64,000 nucleotides of DNA from Mytilus trossulus (lineage: Eukaryota; Mollusca; Bivalvia; Mytilida; Mytilidae). A program made the position numbers and the translations under genes. The notes under the pieces were generated by a model. It saw nothing but the letters and a program-made list of their open reading frames with translations, did not search any database and had not been told where the DNA came from. Every line of letters begins with the position of its first letter. The stretch's first letter is position 1. The stretch lies in the NCBI RefSeq assembly GCF_036588685.1, contig NC_086382.1, forward strand, positions 68,184,929 through 68,248,928, written 5' to 3'. Positions 11,528 through 22,258 of the stretch are shown one piece after another.

Positions 11528-12790
11528 TAGAGGCTCTCAAGAGCCTGTGTAGCTCACCTGTTACTGTATTTACTGATGTCGGTCATCTTGGTTGGTAGGT
11601 GGGGTCATTAGACACTTTTTTTAAATAGATACCATAGTGGTGATTGTGGCCACGTTTAGTTTAATATGGCCCATAGTTTTAGAAAAGAAGATTTTTGAAC
11701 AAGTTACAAAAATGACGAAAATTTGTTCAAAATTGACTATAAAGGGCAATAACTCCTTAAGGGGTACTCTTACAATTTTTATCATGTTGACTTATTTGTA
11801 GATCCTACTTAGCTGAACAAAACTGCTGTTTACAGTTTATCTCTATCTATAATAGTATTCAAGATAATAACCAAAAACTGCAAAATTTCCTTAAAATTAC
11901 CAATTTTAGGGCAGCAACCCAATAACCAGTTGTCAGATTCATCTGAAAATTTGCGAGGGGATAGATCTTATTCTGATGGACATTTAAATCTTGAAAGATT
12001 TGCCCTAAATGTCTTACTTTTAAAGATATAAATCAAAAACTGCATTTTAACACTATGTTCTAATTTTAGCCATGTCGGCCATTTTGTTTGGTAGGCGGTG
12101 TCATCGGACACATTTTTCAAACTATATACCACAAAGATAATTATCGCCAAGTTTGGTTTAATTTGGCCATGTAGTTTCAGAGAAGAAGATTTTTGTACAA
12201 GTTACAAAAACTGACGAAAATTTGTTAAAAATTGACTATAAAGGGCAATAACTCCTTAAAGGGTTGACTGACAAATTTGGTCATGTTGACTTATTTGTAG
12301 GTTTTACTTTGCTGAACATTATTGCTGTTTACAGTTTATCTCTATCTATAATAGTATTCAAGATAATAACCAAAAACTGCAAAATTTCCTTAAAATAACC
12401 AATTCAGGGGCAGCAACCTAACAACGGGTTGTCCGATTCATCTGAAAATTCTAGGGCAGATAGATCTTGACCTGATTAACAATTTTACCTAATGTCAGAT
12501 TTGCTCTAAATGTTTTGGTTTCAAAGATATAAGCCAAAATATACATTTTACCCCTGTGTTCTATTTTTAGCCATGGCGGCCATCTTGGTTGGATGGCCAG
12601 GTCACCGGACACATTTTTTAAACTAGATACCCCAAGGATGATTGTGGCCAAGTTTGGTAAAATTTGGCCTAGTAGTTTCAGAGGAGAAGATTTTTGTAAA
12701 AGTTTACGGACGACGGACGACGGACGCCGGACGACAGACGCCAAGTGATGAGAAAAGCTCACTTGACCTTTCAGGTCAGGTGAGCTAAAA
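11528..12790 (+). mobile_element. Element with about 500-bp internal tandem repeats and short terminal inverted repeats
   Basis: The word GACACWTTTTT recurs at 11611, 12107 and 12608 (spacing 496 and 501) within otherwise similar units (GGCCATTTTGTTTGGTAGG, AAGGGCAATAACTCCTTAA). It ends in a GACGACGGACG microsatellite at about 12710-12740. The ends carry TAGCTCACCTG inverted (11550s and 12777-12787). ORFs inside are short and coincidental. Confidence 0.65.
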
Positions 12791-13204
12791 AGTACCTAAC
12801 GAGTTCAAAAGTACCACATTAAAATGACCAAAATAATATAAAATTTCAAACAAATGGAATAATTCTAAAACAAAATAAACTATGATGATAATCATATTAT
12901 CTTGGTTGTTTGATTAAATCATATACCATGATATACATTATACCTAACATTCAATGAACGATTGATACTGATGCCAATGATGCACTGAATGTGAAAGTGT
13001 CTGATTCTTGTTCTTCATTTTCAGTTCAGACAAACACTGAGAAGCAATAATGAATAAATTGTGTCAACAGAAATTACTTGATTATATAATACTTTTCTTG
13101 TCAAAATTAGAAGATGCATACATGTTCATTCATTAAATCAATGCATATTGTACGTATGCACTGGTTTCATTGGGTTTTTTTTGGTCATTTAATATAAAAA
13201 TTTG

Positions 13205-14155
13205 TAAGGGTTCCGCGGAACTCAGTGTCTCGCCTATTTTTGCTGTAACTCGCAGGCTCAACAACAATGAGGAAAAAAATCGATAAAAATATTCCTCTTG
13301 TTACTATTTTATGATTGTAAGAAAATCTAAGTCCATTTAGAAGTAAATTACAGAAAAAACGGAGTTATCTTTTTACAAACTTTACTTCTGGATACAATCT
13401 TATGATCATAAATAAGCTTCTGTCCAAGTTTGGTACAAACCCAGGATAGTTTAAGAAAGTTATTAAAATTTTAAAAACTTTAACCTTAGAGTGAATGTAA
13501 TGGTTCCCCGCAGAAAAAACTAAGTCCATTCATAGCAAAATACGGAAAAAAATGAATTTTATTTTTACAAAATTTACTTCTGGATACTATTTTATGATCA
13601 TAAACAAGCTTCTGTCCAAGTTTGGTACAAACCCAGGATAGTTTGAGAAAGTTATTAAAATTCTAAAAACTTTAACCACAGAGTGAATGTTTTGTTTCCC
13701 TGCAGAAAACTATGTCCATTTATAGTAAAATACGGAAAAAATGGAATTTTATTTTTACAAAATTTATTTCTGGATACTATCTTATGATCATAAGCAAGCT
13801 TCTGTCCAAGTTTGGTACAAACCCAGGATAGTTTGAGAAAGTTATTAAAATTCTAAAAACTTTAACCACAGAGTGAATGTTTTGTTTCCCTGCAGAAAAA
13901 ACTAAGTCCATTTATAGTAAAATACGGAAAAAATGGAATTTTATTTTTACAAAATTTACTTCGGGATACTATCTTATGATCATAAACAAGCTTCTGTCAA
14001 AGTTGAGTAGAAATCCAGTAAAGTTTAAGAAAGTTATTAAAATTTCAAAAACTTTAACCACAGAGTGAATATTTGTTGACGCCGCCGACGACGCCGACGG
14101 AATGTAGGATCGCTTAGTCTCGCTTTTTCCACTAAAGTCGAGGCTCGACAAACAT
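13205..14155 (+). mobile_element. Element with four 191-bp tandem cores
   Basis: The word CTTCTGTCCAAGTTTGGTA starts at 13417, 13609 and 13799, with a diverged fourth copy at 13991 (spacing 190-192). The element begins GGTTCCGCGGAACTCAGTG and ends with GACGCCGCCGACGACG and CTAAAGTCGAGGCTCGACA. The architecture parallels the elements at 585-1245 and 11528-12790. Confidence 0.65.
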
Positions 14156-17100
14156 CACTCAATGACGGCCTTAAGTTTGTATATTTATTTCTATTTTAAA
14201 CTCTTAAATAAGTCATCTTTTAATACTACATGAAGTTTAAACTTGAATTAATAACCTATTAGCAAAAATCGTTTCGCACATGCCCAAAAACAGTCAAATT
14301 ATTATACTGTACATGTCATGTAATTTTATCAAATTTCTATTTCCTTTTACCCTCATTAACTCTCTAATCTGAAAGATTGTCTGCCTGTTTTTAACAAGAT
14401 TTTAGATTTTATCTGTCCAATCTAAAGGGTGAAAATCCTGCATCAACAAACATAACCAGACCAGGTAGGATGTGTGTTACTTTGATGTCAGTTATGACAA
14501 GTGACCAGAAACCTCATGTTCCTCAGGTAAAAATAGGATCCTCAGGAAAAATGAATTTCAGGAAGTCGAAGAGTTACAAAACAAATATGTCAATATTAAC
14601 ATTATAATATCATCAATATTTATATATAATGTAATAAACAAAATTTTATTTTAATTTTTCAATGACACTTTTAACATATTTAGAAATTTCATAACTTACT
14701 ATAAAAGTTCAAGTGTCTATCATGGCTCATGACCTTAGCATATATAAGGTATACATTTTAGATTTATATTTGTGTGAAACTAAAAAGGTGTGGTGTGATT
14801 GAAAATGAAACCCCAAAGAGATAAAAGTCACAGTACAGCCTTTAAAAATGAACAAAATGTATGCCAAACTATTAAGTCATCTAACAAAAGTCACAGCATT
14901 ATAAAATGCAAGACAAGAAAACATACAGCCTAATCGTGTCTCTGACCTTTTTTAGTCTTGTATAATTTTTAATTTTAGTTTCTTTTATATATTTCAGAGT
15001 TTAATATGATGTCCATGATCATTGATCATAATATACATTTTTGTTTAGGGCGAGCTGAAGCACGACTTTGGTTGCAGGAATTTGTTGCTGCATTGAAGAC
15101 CCATTTGAGGACTTCAGCTCTTTGGTCTGGTTGTTGTCTCTTTGACACATCCCCATTTCCATTCTCATTTTTTATGTATTGTATATATAGGCTTGATTTT
15201 TAACAACCCCCCCCCCCCCCCCCTCACCTTTATATCATCAATTTATGAATCTTAATGCTTATAAAGTAAACAATTCACATACAATGATTTAGTGGGGTCA
15301 AAAGGAAGTCTTTCTGATTGCTAATGTCCATTTAAAAAAGAGCAAAACTTTTCGGAAACTTAAAGAACATAATGATGTCAGCAACTCAGCATCCAATTCA
15401 GTTCTAACTTTAATTGAAAGATAACACAATCATGTGAGGAGACATTTATAATGCAACCATTTTAGTAGAAATACATACATGTACAGTATATATATAATAA
15501 GGTTATGTAATATTTTAAATAATTTTCACTATCTATAATCTACAGCTGGTTTGTTTCTGTTTTTTAAATCTTTAATGAGTGGAGACAACAATAAGATATT
15601 TCTTATTAGTCTGGAAACATTTCTAAATATAATAACCATTGTTTTCTTATCAATTACATGTAATCAACATGCATTTTTAAGTAAAAGTCTATCTCTTTTG
15701 AGAGTTGCACTCAAATGTTTTTAAGATTGTTTTGTACTTTTAAAACAATATTACAGAGAGCTCAAGTGCGACTATAACAAAATATTTGATTTGATTTTTA
15801 ATTTAATAAACACAATTAATTTACATGTACACTAAATTTTATGTTCCCACTTCCAAATAGTAAATATCTATTTTGAGAAAGTAATCATGCATGTCATGTA
15901 CAATGTATGCTGAAATTAAGCAACACCCAAAAGAAAATAAAAAATGCTGGTTGAATTAAAACATGTATAATAAAATTCTAGGAACTCAGTGAACTTGTGG
16001 GTGTAATTAAGAAATTCTGCGTTGCTCACTAAAGATGGTAAAATAGATACATTGTGTGTAATCAAATATATTTTGATTTTTGTATGAATGGAAGGTTATA
16101 TTGGGGAGTTTAATCTGAGGGATTTTATGACCATTGTCATTTCACAGATCAAAGCTTTAAGGTTATTGACCACATATTATAAACAAAATTCAGGTATCAT
16201 TATATTAAATCTAAATAATACTACCAAGAATGTGGAGTGAAAACTGTTTTGTAAACCCTATTGAAAAGAACTTATGAGAAAACCTTAACAGTAGCAGTTT
16301 TTTCAGTTTATACATGTTATATGTTTTAAATTGTCATTTGTAGACATGAAAAACTACATCCTTTGTTTATCTATTAATAGCTACACAATTATAATTATCC
16401 ACTCTGTTAGTAATTATCATTGTAGTATCTCAAATTCTCAATGAATCTTGCACATGTATGTCATGTATGTCCACTTAATATTGGATTTTTTTTAATCCAT
16501 TTACAGCAATCATGATTTTATCAATTAGGATTCTGCTTGTGATATTCGTTGTTTCTCATTCATGTCATTTAGAAATATGTTTTTATAAATCAAAAAAATT
16601 CAGGAACTTTAAAAATCAATAGTGTAATATCATGAATATTGAAACAATGCATTTGAATAAAAAAATATATATGCATTGTTATACATTTTTGTAAGTTGGA
16701 ATCTAAACAAATTTCTATAAAACCAAACATAAATTACATGTATTTGAGCAATTCCCATCACCTTTTAATGAAGAAAGAAATCTAATTTGCTAAAATGAAT
16801 TTAGTTCTTGTACAAAATGTAACTAAAGCTCAAATAACAAGTGGTCATGGTGGTGGAAGTGAAGGAAAATACTTTGATTTGTTTGCATACATGTATATGT
16901 ACATTTTTGTAAATCAAATTTGTTCCATTGAAATAACATACCAACAGTCCAAAGCTTTAACAGCGTTTCTTAACTTACATTGAATGCATTCACTGTCTAA
17001 ATATCTTCTTTCCTTACCATTTACTAATATCAACAATTAATGTTTCATGAAGTCATTGAAAGTTAAAAAAATAAAATTGTTGAAGATGAAAGTGATAGAT

Positions 17101-18063
17101 GTGAACACTCTGGCTACTACAAATGTACATGTACATTCTACAATGTAGATTCATGTTATCTCTGCCAGGGAAAGTGACCAAAAAGCAGGAAAGCTACAGT
17201 AAACAATGTATGTCCTTGCCATTCATGTTCATGTAGTCTCCCTGAGTAGCTTCATTCCTGCATGGCATGTCAGTTAACTGCTAGTAGTCTGTTGTTATCT
17301 ATGTATTATTGTCATTTTGTTTATTTTCTTTGATTACATCTTCTGACATCAGACTCTGACTTCTCTGGAACTGAATTTTAATGTGCGTATTGTTATGCGT
17401 TTACTTTTCTACATTGGTAAGAGGTATAGGGGAGGGTTGAGATCTCACAAACATGTTTAACCCCGCCGCATTTTTGCGCCTGTCCCAAGTCAGGAGCCTC
17501 TGGCCTTTGTTAGTCTTGTATTATTTTAATTTTAGTTTCTTGTGTACAATTTGAAAATTAGTATGGCGTTCATTATCTCTGAACTAGCATATATTTGTTT
17601 AGGACGCCTCCGGGTGCGGGAATTTCTCGCTACATTGAAGACCTGTTGGTGACCTTCTGCTGTTGTTTTTTTATTTGGTCGGGTTGTTGTCACTTTGACA
17701 CATTCCCCATTTACATTCTCAATTTTATGATAACCTCATTTTGTTATTTTACTAGAATGAATGATTATGCAATTGAAGATAACAAATTAGGTGATGTTCA
17801 CACGTTTTGTCACTTGAAATAGATGAATCATAATTTCTTTTTTCAATTTCAGCAGTTTACAATAAAGAATATTCAATGTGTTATACAAGATTGTACAATT
17901 ACATGTGTTTCTCAAACATGTTTCCAGAATTATAATATGATTATGAAGTATTTAATCATTGTTAATTGTAAATAGTTATATTACAGCTGTTAAATTGTAT
18001 GTCCTTTTGAAAAGAATAAGGGAGAAAATAGCTAAGACCAAAACTAAAAAGATACACATTAGT
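14156..18063. other. Gene A intron 1, right part: no gene seen
   Basis: No exon could be supported. Contents: fragments of a dispersed repeat at 15050-15180 and 17280-17730 (AAGACCTGTTGGTGACC, TCGGGTTGTTGTC), and an 18-base C run at 15206-15223. The rest is AT-rich sequence with no recognised feature. Confidence 0.5.
17280..17735 (+). repeat. Dispersed repeat family R-C, copy
   Basis: Order of words: CAGTTAACTGCTAGTAG, ACATCTTCTGACATCAGAC, GGGGAGGGTTGAGATCT, GTCAGGAGCCTCTGGCC, GACGCCTCCGGGTGCGGGAA, TTTGACACATTCCCCATT. Matching copies lie at 27040-27540, 32105-32620 and, reversed, 41640-42130. Confidence 0.65.
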
Positions 18064-18072
18064 CCAATAAAC

Positions 18073-18821
18073 CGGTCTCACTAATTAGCGACAACAAGAA
18101 TTTTAGCGACAACAAGCTTCAACAAGCGACAAGAAGCGACAACAAGAATTATTTTAGCAACAACAAGCGACAAGAAACTATTTAGCGACAAGAAAACATA
18201 TTTTTTTTAATAAAAATTAATTATTGCAATAAATATAAAAAGAATATGCAAAAGAAAATAAATTTAGCGACAAGAAAGTTAAAATTGATAGAAAAAAATG
18301 AAACATTATTTACATTTATTTTATCATCTATTATGTATAACAGCCAGTATAACGTTTAATTATTGTATTATGATATTACTTTTCCTTGTGTTTTAGAACA
18401 TATTATTTATCTTATAATTTCACGTTTTTTAAAAACTCTTTTCGTGCATATTCTTCATATTTAAATTAAAAAAAAATGAAGCTCAATCTCTTTCTTCTTC
18501 ACAAATGTTTATTTTCTTCATCTACCAATATACTAATATAAACTTCACAATCTCTTTCTTCCTCACAAATGTTTCATTTCTTCGTCTATCTACATAGTAA
18601 AACATTTTGATTAGATATATCTGCTCGTCAATTTAAAAAAAAAACATTGCATACAAATTTCTTTAAATCTAATAAAAAAAAATGTTTTCTTGTCGCTAAA
18701 TAGTCTTCTTGTCGCTTGTTGTCGCTAAAATAATTCTTGTTGTCGCTAAAATAATTCTTGTTGTCGCTTGTTGACGCTTGTTGTCGCCTCTTGACGCTTG
18801 TTGTCGCTAATTAGTGAGACC
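18073..18821. mobile_element. Foldback element with long satellite-like inverted arms and 9-bp target duplication
   Basis: The ends are GGTCTCACTAATTAGCG and its exact reverse complement. The arms (about 18074-18210 and 18685-18821) are built from iterated GCGACAACAAG-type words on the left and TTGTCGCT words on the right. CCAATAAAC directly flanks both sides (18064-18072 and 18822-18830). The middle is AT-rich and codes for nothing. Confidence 0.75.
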
Positions 18822-18830
18822 CCAATAAAC

Positions 18831-19334
18831 ACAGCACAGAAAATTAAATTAGTTCAGCAATACAATCATAACAATGCAGTTTCTACAAAATATAATATAC
18901 CTTTCATAATTTAAAAGTGAACCAAACCAAAAAAAAAAGAAGAAACAACATTTAAGTTTGATCTAGGGGTATTGAATTGAATGAGGGTTTGGAAGGGGTC
19001 CTTCATTTATTTCTTCTTTTAATTTTTTAAACAATTTTTTTTTTGTATTATTCTCTATCAATTCATTTATATTTCGCCAATTACCTTACTTTTGTCTTTT
19101 TTCTACATTCTATATTTTTAAACCAAAAATTTAGTCATCTTTTCTCCCTTATTCTCCATGTTCTCATTCAATGCTGTACCCATATACCCTCAATCATATA
19201 TAGATTGGATTGGAAGACACCATGTACATGATGTATATTACATAATATTGAAAGCTTAATTTTAAAGTATGAATACTAATGTTATTGTTAGAACTCCTAA
19301 CAGAAGGACGTGTTAAGAGTTGTTGATTTCTTAC
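18831..19334. other. Gene A intron 1 next to exon 1: nothing recognised
   Basis: AT-rich sequence with pyrimidine runs. A chance ORF at 19043-19231 on the plus strand has no recognisable family or codon pattern. Confidence 0.5.
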
Positions 19335-19367
19335 CTGCAATAATACTAATAAACTCCATGTTAACAT
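19335..19367 (-). CDS. Gene A exon 1: start codon and signal-peptide core
   Basis: Eleven codons, MLTWSLLVLLQ, end in phase 0 at a CAG|GTAAG donor. Joined to the phase-0 start of the exon at 8761 they continue LSHISAEIIKV, giving a short leader with a hydrophobic Leu/Val core and a plausible cleavage after SHISA, directly before the first FN3 strand. The phase match and the completion of a signal peptide are the reasons for choosing this ATG. A second ATG is at codon +3 in another frame. The 5' UTR extends to higher coordinates but its start is not resolved. Confidence 0.72.
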
Positions 19368-20150
19368 TATACACCTTTATTCTCTGTTTATGTTCCCGAA
19401 TGAATTTCATCTAAACTGTAGTTTAACTATTTGATTTAAAGGCTGTAACTTCCTTTAATTCTAAATAAGTGCCGAATATGAATCACATGTTAAAGTCATG
19501 CTCTTCTTACAAAAGTTCTTTTACAATATTTGTATCCACCTCTTTTTGTTGACATCTGACCTCACCCACCTGTATACCGGAAGTTCACGTTATCGTTTCC
19601 GTTTACCTTAGGAATCGATTTTAAACTACCCATTTTTGGAGCACCGCAGTGATGCTATTTTATTTTGGATCATTTTGTTGAACGTATCCATTCAATTATA
19701 TTTTTCCTGAATTTCATGCAATCAAATTACATCTGAATTTATGCAAGGACATATATGTTTATAAATATTTAATAGACCATGATAGATAGATATATTTTAT
19801 CCGCATTATATTCAATAAAATTTTATGTAATCTTTTTAAACTGATTGTAATTAATATTCGATGTTCTTAAATTTATTTTTTGTTGGGGGTAATTCCATAT
19901 TTATTTTGCCAATATATTTACGGTAAGTTTCTTTTACTTTCTTGTAGCTGGCTAATTATTTTCATTATTTATTTTGTTAACCCATTTTCATTTTCTGTAC
20001 ATAGTATTTGCCCAATATATATATATCTCTATTCGGGACCCCACCCCTCCAATTTCTAGTTGTTAGTTTTCCTCCTGTGTTATAATATTCAATTTGCTGA
20101 AGGCGGTCACTACATGTATATTATGATAGAAGTAGAACAGTAGATTGCTA
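19368..20150 (-). other. Upstream region of gene A: 5' UTR and promoter expected, none resolved
   Basis: By position this must contain the gene A 5' UTR and promoter. No TATA box with a convincing spacing to the ATG stands out. The stretch 19560-19630 is less AT-rich than its surroundings and is a candidate promoter area. Confidence 0.3.
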
Positions 20151-20390
20151 CTTATAATGTTTGGTTATTATTATAATTTCTCAAAATATACACGGACCCA
20201 GTAAGTAAAAGACATACATGATAATTATGACTTCTACTGCAAAGGATCATAATAAAATTGAGAACGGAAACGGGGAATGTGTCCCAGGCATAGATTACCT
20301 TAGCCGTATTTGGCACAACTTTTTGGAATTTTGGATCCTCAATGCTCTTCAACATTTTAACTTGTTTGGCTTTATAAATATTTTGATATG

Positions 20391-20435
20391 AGCGTCACTG
20401 ATGAGTCTTATGTAGACGAAACGCGCGTCTGGCGT
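20391..20435 (+). ncRNA. Type I hammerhead ribozyme, intact core (array copy 1)
   Basis: Stem I GCGTCA pairs with TGGCGT downstream. The conserved CTGATGA is followed by stem II GTC/GAC with loop TTATGTA, then GAAA. Stem III is the palindrome ACGCGCGT followed by C; cleavage is expected after position 20429. With no loop, stem III would form best between two RNA copies (double hammerhead). Confidence 0.85.
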
Positions 20436-20745
20436 GCTAAATTATAATCCTGGTACCTTTGATAACTATTTACACCACTGGGTCGATGCCACTGCTGGTG
20501 GACGTTTCGTCCCCGAGGGTATCACCAGCCCAGTAGTCAACACTTCGGTGTTGACATGAATATCAATAGCGGGTCATTTTTATAAATTTCCTGGTTACAA
20601 AACTTTGAATTTTTCGAAAAAATAAGGATTTTCTTATCCCAGGCATAGATTACCTTAGCCGTATTTGGCACAACTTTTTGGAATTTTGGATCCTCAATGC
20701 TCTTCAACATTTTAACTTGTTTGGCTTTATAAATATTTTGATATG

Positions 20746-20790
20746 AGCGTCACTGATGAGTCTTATGTAGACGAAACGCGCGTCTGGCGT
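20746..20790 (+). ncRNA. Type I hammerhead ribozyme, intact core (array copy 2)
   Basis: Same 45-base sequence as at 20391. Expected cleavage after 20784. Confidence 0.85.
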
Positions 20791-21100
20791 GCTAAATTAT
20801 AATCCTGGTACCTTTGATAACTATTTACACCACTGGGTCGATGCCACTGCTGGTGGACGTTTCGTCCCCGAGGGTATCACCAGCCCAGTAGTCAACACTT
20901 CGGTGTTGACATGAATATCAATAGCGGGTCATTTTTATAAATTTCCTGGTTACAAAACTTTGAATTTTTCGAAAAACTAAGGATTTTCTTATCCCAGGCA
21001 TAGATTACCTTAGCCGTATTTGGCACAACTTTTTGGAATTTTGGATCCTCAATGCTCTTCAACATTTTAACTTGTTTGGCTTTATAAATATTTTGATATG

Positions 21101-21145
21101 AGCGTCACTGATGAGTCTTATGTAGACGAAACGCGCGTCTGGCGT
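21101..21145 (+). ncRNA. Type I hammerhead ribozyme, intact core (array copy 3)
   Basis: Same sequence as at 20391. Expected cleavage after 21139, close to the 3' end of the array. Confidence 0.85.
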
Positions 21146-21449
21146 GCTAAATTATAATCCTGGTACCTTTGATAACTATCAAAGAGACAATTTTCCAACC
21201 CGAAAAAGAACAGAAAACAGCCGAAGGCCACCAATATGAGTCTTCAACACAGCGAGAAATAGTATTTTCGTCTTTCTGATTTGACCATGATGTGTTCTGT
21301 TTCCCTGCTTAATCAGTGAAGAAGCGCATCTGCTTATCCTTTCTGAGACCACCATCATAGGTGTTGCTCTGTCTTTAGTTTTCTATGTAGTGTTTTGTTT
21401 ACTGTTGTATATGTTTGTCTTGTCCATTTTAGCTCGGCGTTGTCAATAT

Positions 21450-22010
21450 AAAAAAGAAGATGTGGTATGATTGCCAATGAGACAACTGTCCACAAGAGAC
21501 CAAAATGATATTAGCACTATCAACTATAGGTCAGGTTTGAATGTTCCTTTGAAAGTTTTCTCTTCTTCTTTTTTTCGACATACGGAACTTTGTTTTATTT
21601 GTCTCTTTTGAATGATTATCATTTCTTGTGTTCAAGCTCTAAAAGTTGTGAATAAATAAAAACAAAATTTAAAGAATTAAACAAAATTGAAATGGATAAA
21701 ACGAGATAAAGCTGACAAGAAATCCTTGGACTCTTTTTTAAGTTCAGTAATGCACATAGTTGATAAACAACTATAGGTCACCGTACTGCATTCGAAAATG
21801 AGCAAAGCCCATAACACATAGTCAGCTATAAAAGGCAACGAGATGACAATGTAAAACAATTCAAACGAGAAAACTAACGGCCTTATTTATGTACAAAAAA
21901 TGAACGAAAACAATCATATATAACACATAAACAAACGGCAACCACTGAATTACAGGCTCCTGACTTGGGATAGACGTATATACATTAGTTCGTCTTCAAG
22001 CCATTGATTC
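21450..22010 (-). repeat. Dispersed repeat family R-A, long copy, minus orientation
   Basis: Begins AAGAAGATGTGGTATGATTG at 21457, the reverse of the family end, and runs through GGCTCCTGACTTGGGATAGA at 21960-21980. A minus-strand ORF of 60 codons inside it is not a gene. Confidence 0.7.
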
Positions 22011-22258
22011 ACTACCTAGCTGTCTATATTCTATTTACTAGTACACTTACTACAATCAAATCTGAATAAAATTGTTCAAATATGGCTTTTGAAAATAATT
22101 CCCTTAAATGCTTTTGAAACTTTAAAAATTTGTTGTAAGTACTTGAGAAATGAAACTGCATGCCTATATTGGTGTTGTTGAAGCTGTAAAAGTTTAGATT
22201 TTTATACCCTACATACTACTTTGCCTCATATTCTTAATAACAATAAATCACACAGATA

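Larger units (their letters stand above)
39..19367 (-). other. Gene A: multi-FN3 secreted or cell-surface protein, 5' part of gene
   Basis: Ten coding exons can be chained on the minus strand: 19335-19367, 8494-8761, 7574-7846, 6732-6820, 5249-5444, 4533-4802, 3003-3150, 2321-2451, 1602-1886 and 39-186. Each has plausible GT and AG splice sites and all junction phases agree, giving about 613 residues without a stop. The product starts with a hydrophobic leader and continues as fibronectin type III (FN3) domains, three of them split by an internal intron. FN3 strings of this kind occur in receptor tyrosine phosphatases and adhesion receptors. No transmembrane segment or cytoplasmic domain is in the window because the gene runs off the left edge, so its class is undecided. 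Most domain boundaries are phase-1 introns, typical of shuffled extracellular modules. Confidence 0.8.
20282..21180 (+). mobile_element. Tandem hammerhead-ribozyme element (retrozyme-like), 355-bp unit, three ribozymes
   Basis: The motif CCCAGGCATAGATTACC starts at 20283, 20638 and 20993, and the ribozyme cores at 20391, 20746 and 21101, all spaced exactly 355. The units are almost identical. Each full unit contains GGACGTTTCGTCC, a GTCAACAC-TTCG-GTGTTGAC hairpin, an AT-rich stretch, and a type I hammerhead at its 3' side, ending CCTTTGATAACTAT. Predicted cleavage after GUC at 20429, 20784 and 21139 would release 355-nt RNAs. The array interrupts a copy of another repeat (left flank GGGGAATGTGT, right flank AAAGAGACAA), so it is an insertion. 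There is no coding capacity; mobilisation by another element's reverse transcriptase (PLEs are present) is inference. Confidence 0.8.

Noticed and set aside
12451..12762. 103-codon minus-strand ORF
   Set aside because: It lies wholly within the 500-bp tandem-core element and is broken in the sister units.
15206..15223. 18-base C tract as a structural signal (i-motif)
   Set aside because: A single homopolymer run in an intron; slippage is a sufficient explanation.
20152..20355. ORF with the sequence LKSIEDPKFQKVVPNTAKVI, also at 31646-31858
   Set aside because: This is the ribozyme element read on its minus strand. Copies decay without regard to the frame.
20460..20580. Second hammerhead on the opposite strand (CTGGTGA ... 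GACGAAACGTCC)
   Set aside because: The would-be core has CTGGTGA instead of CTGATGA and stem II does not pair. GGACGAAACGTCC is better explained as a simple hairpin.
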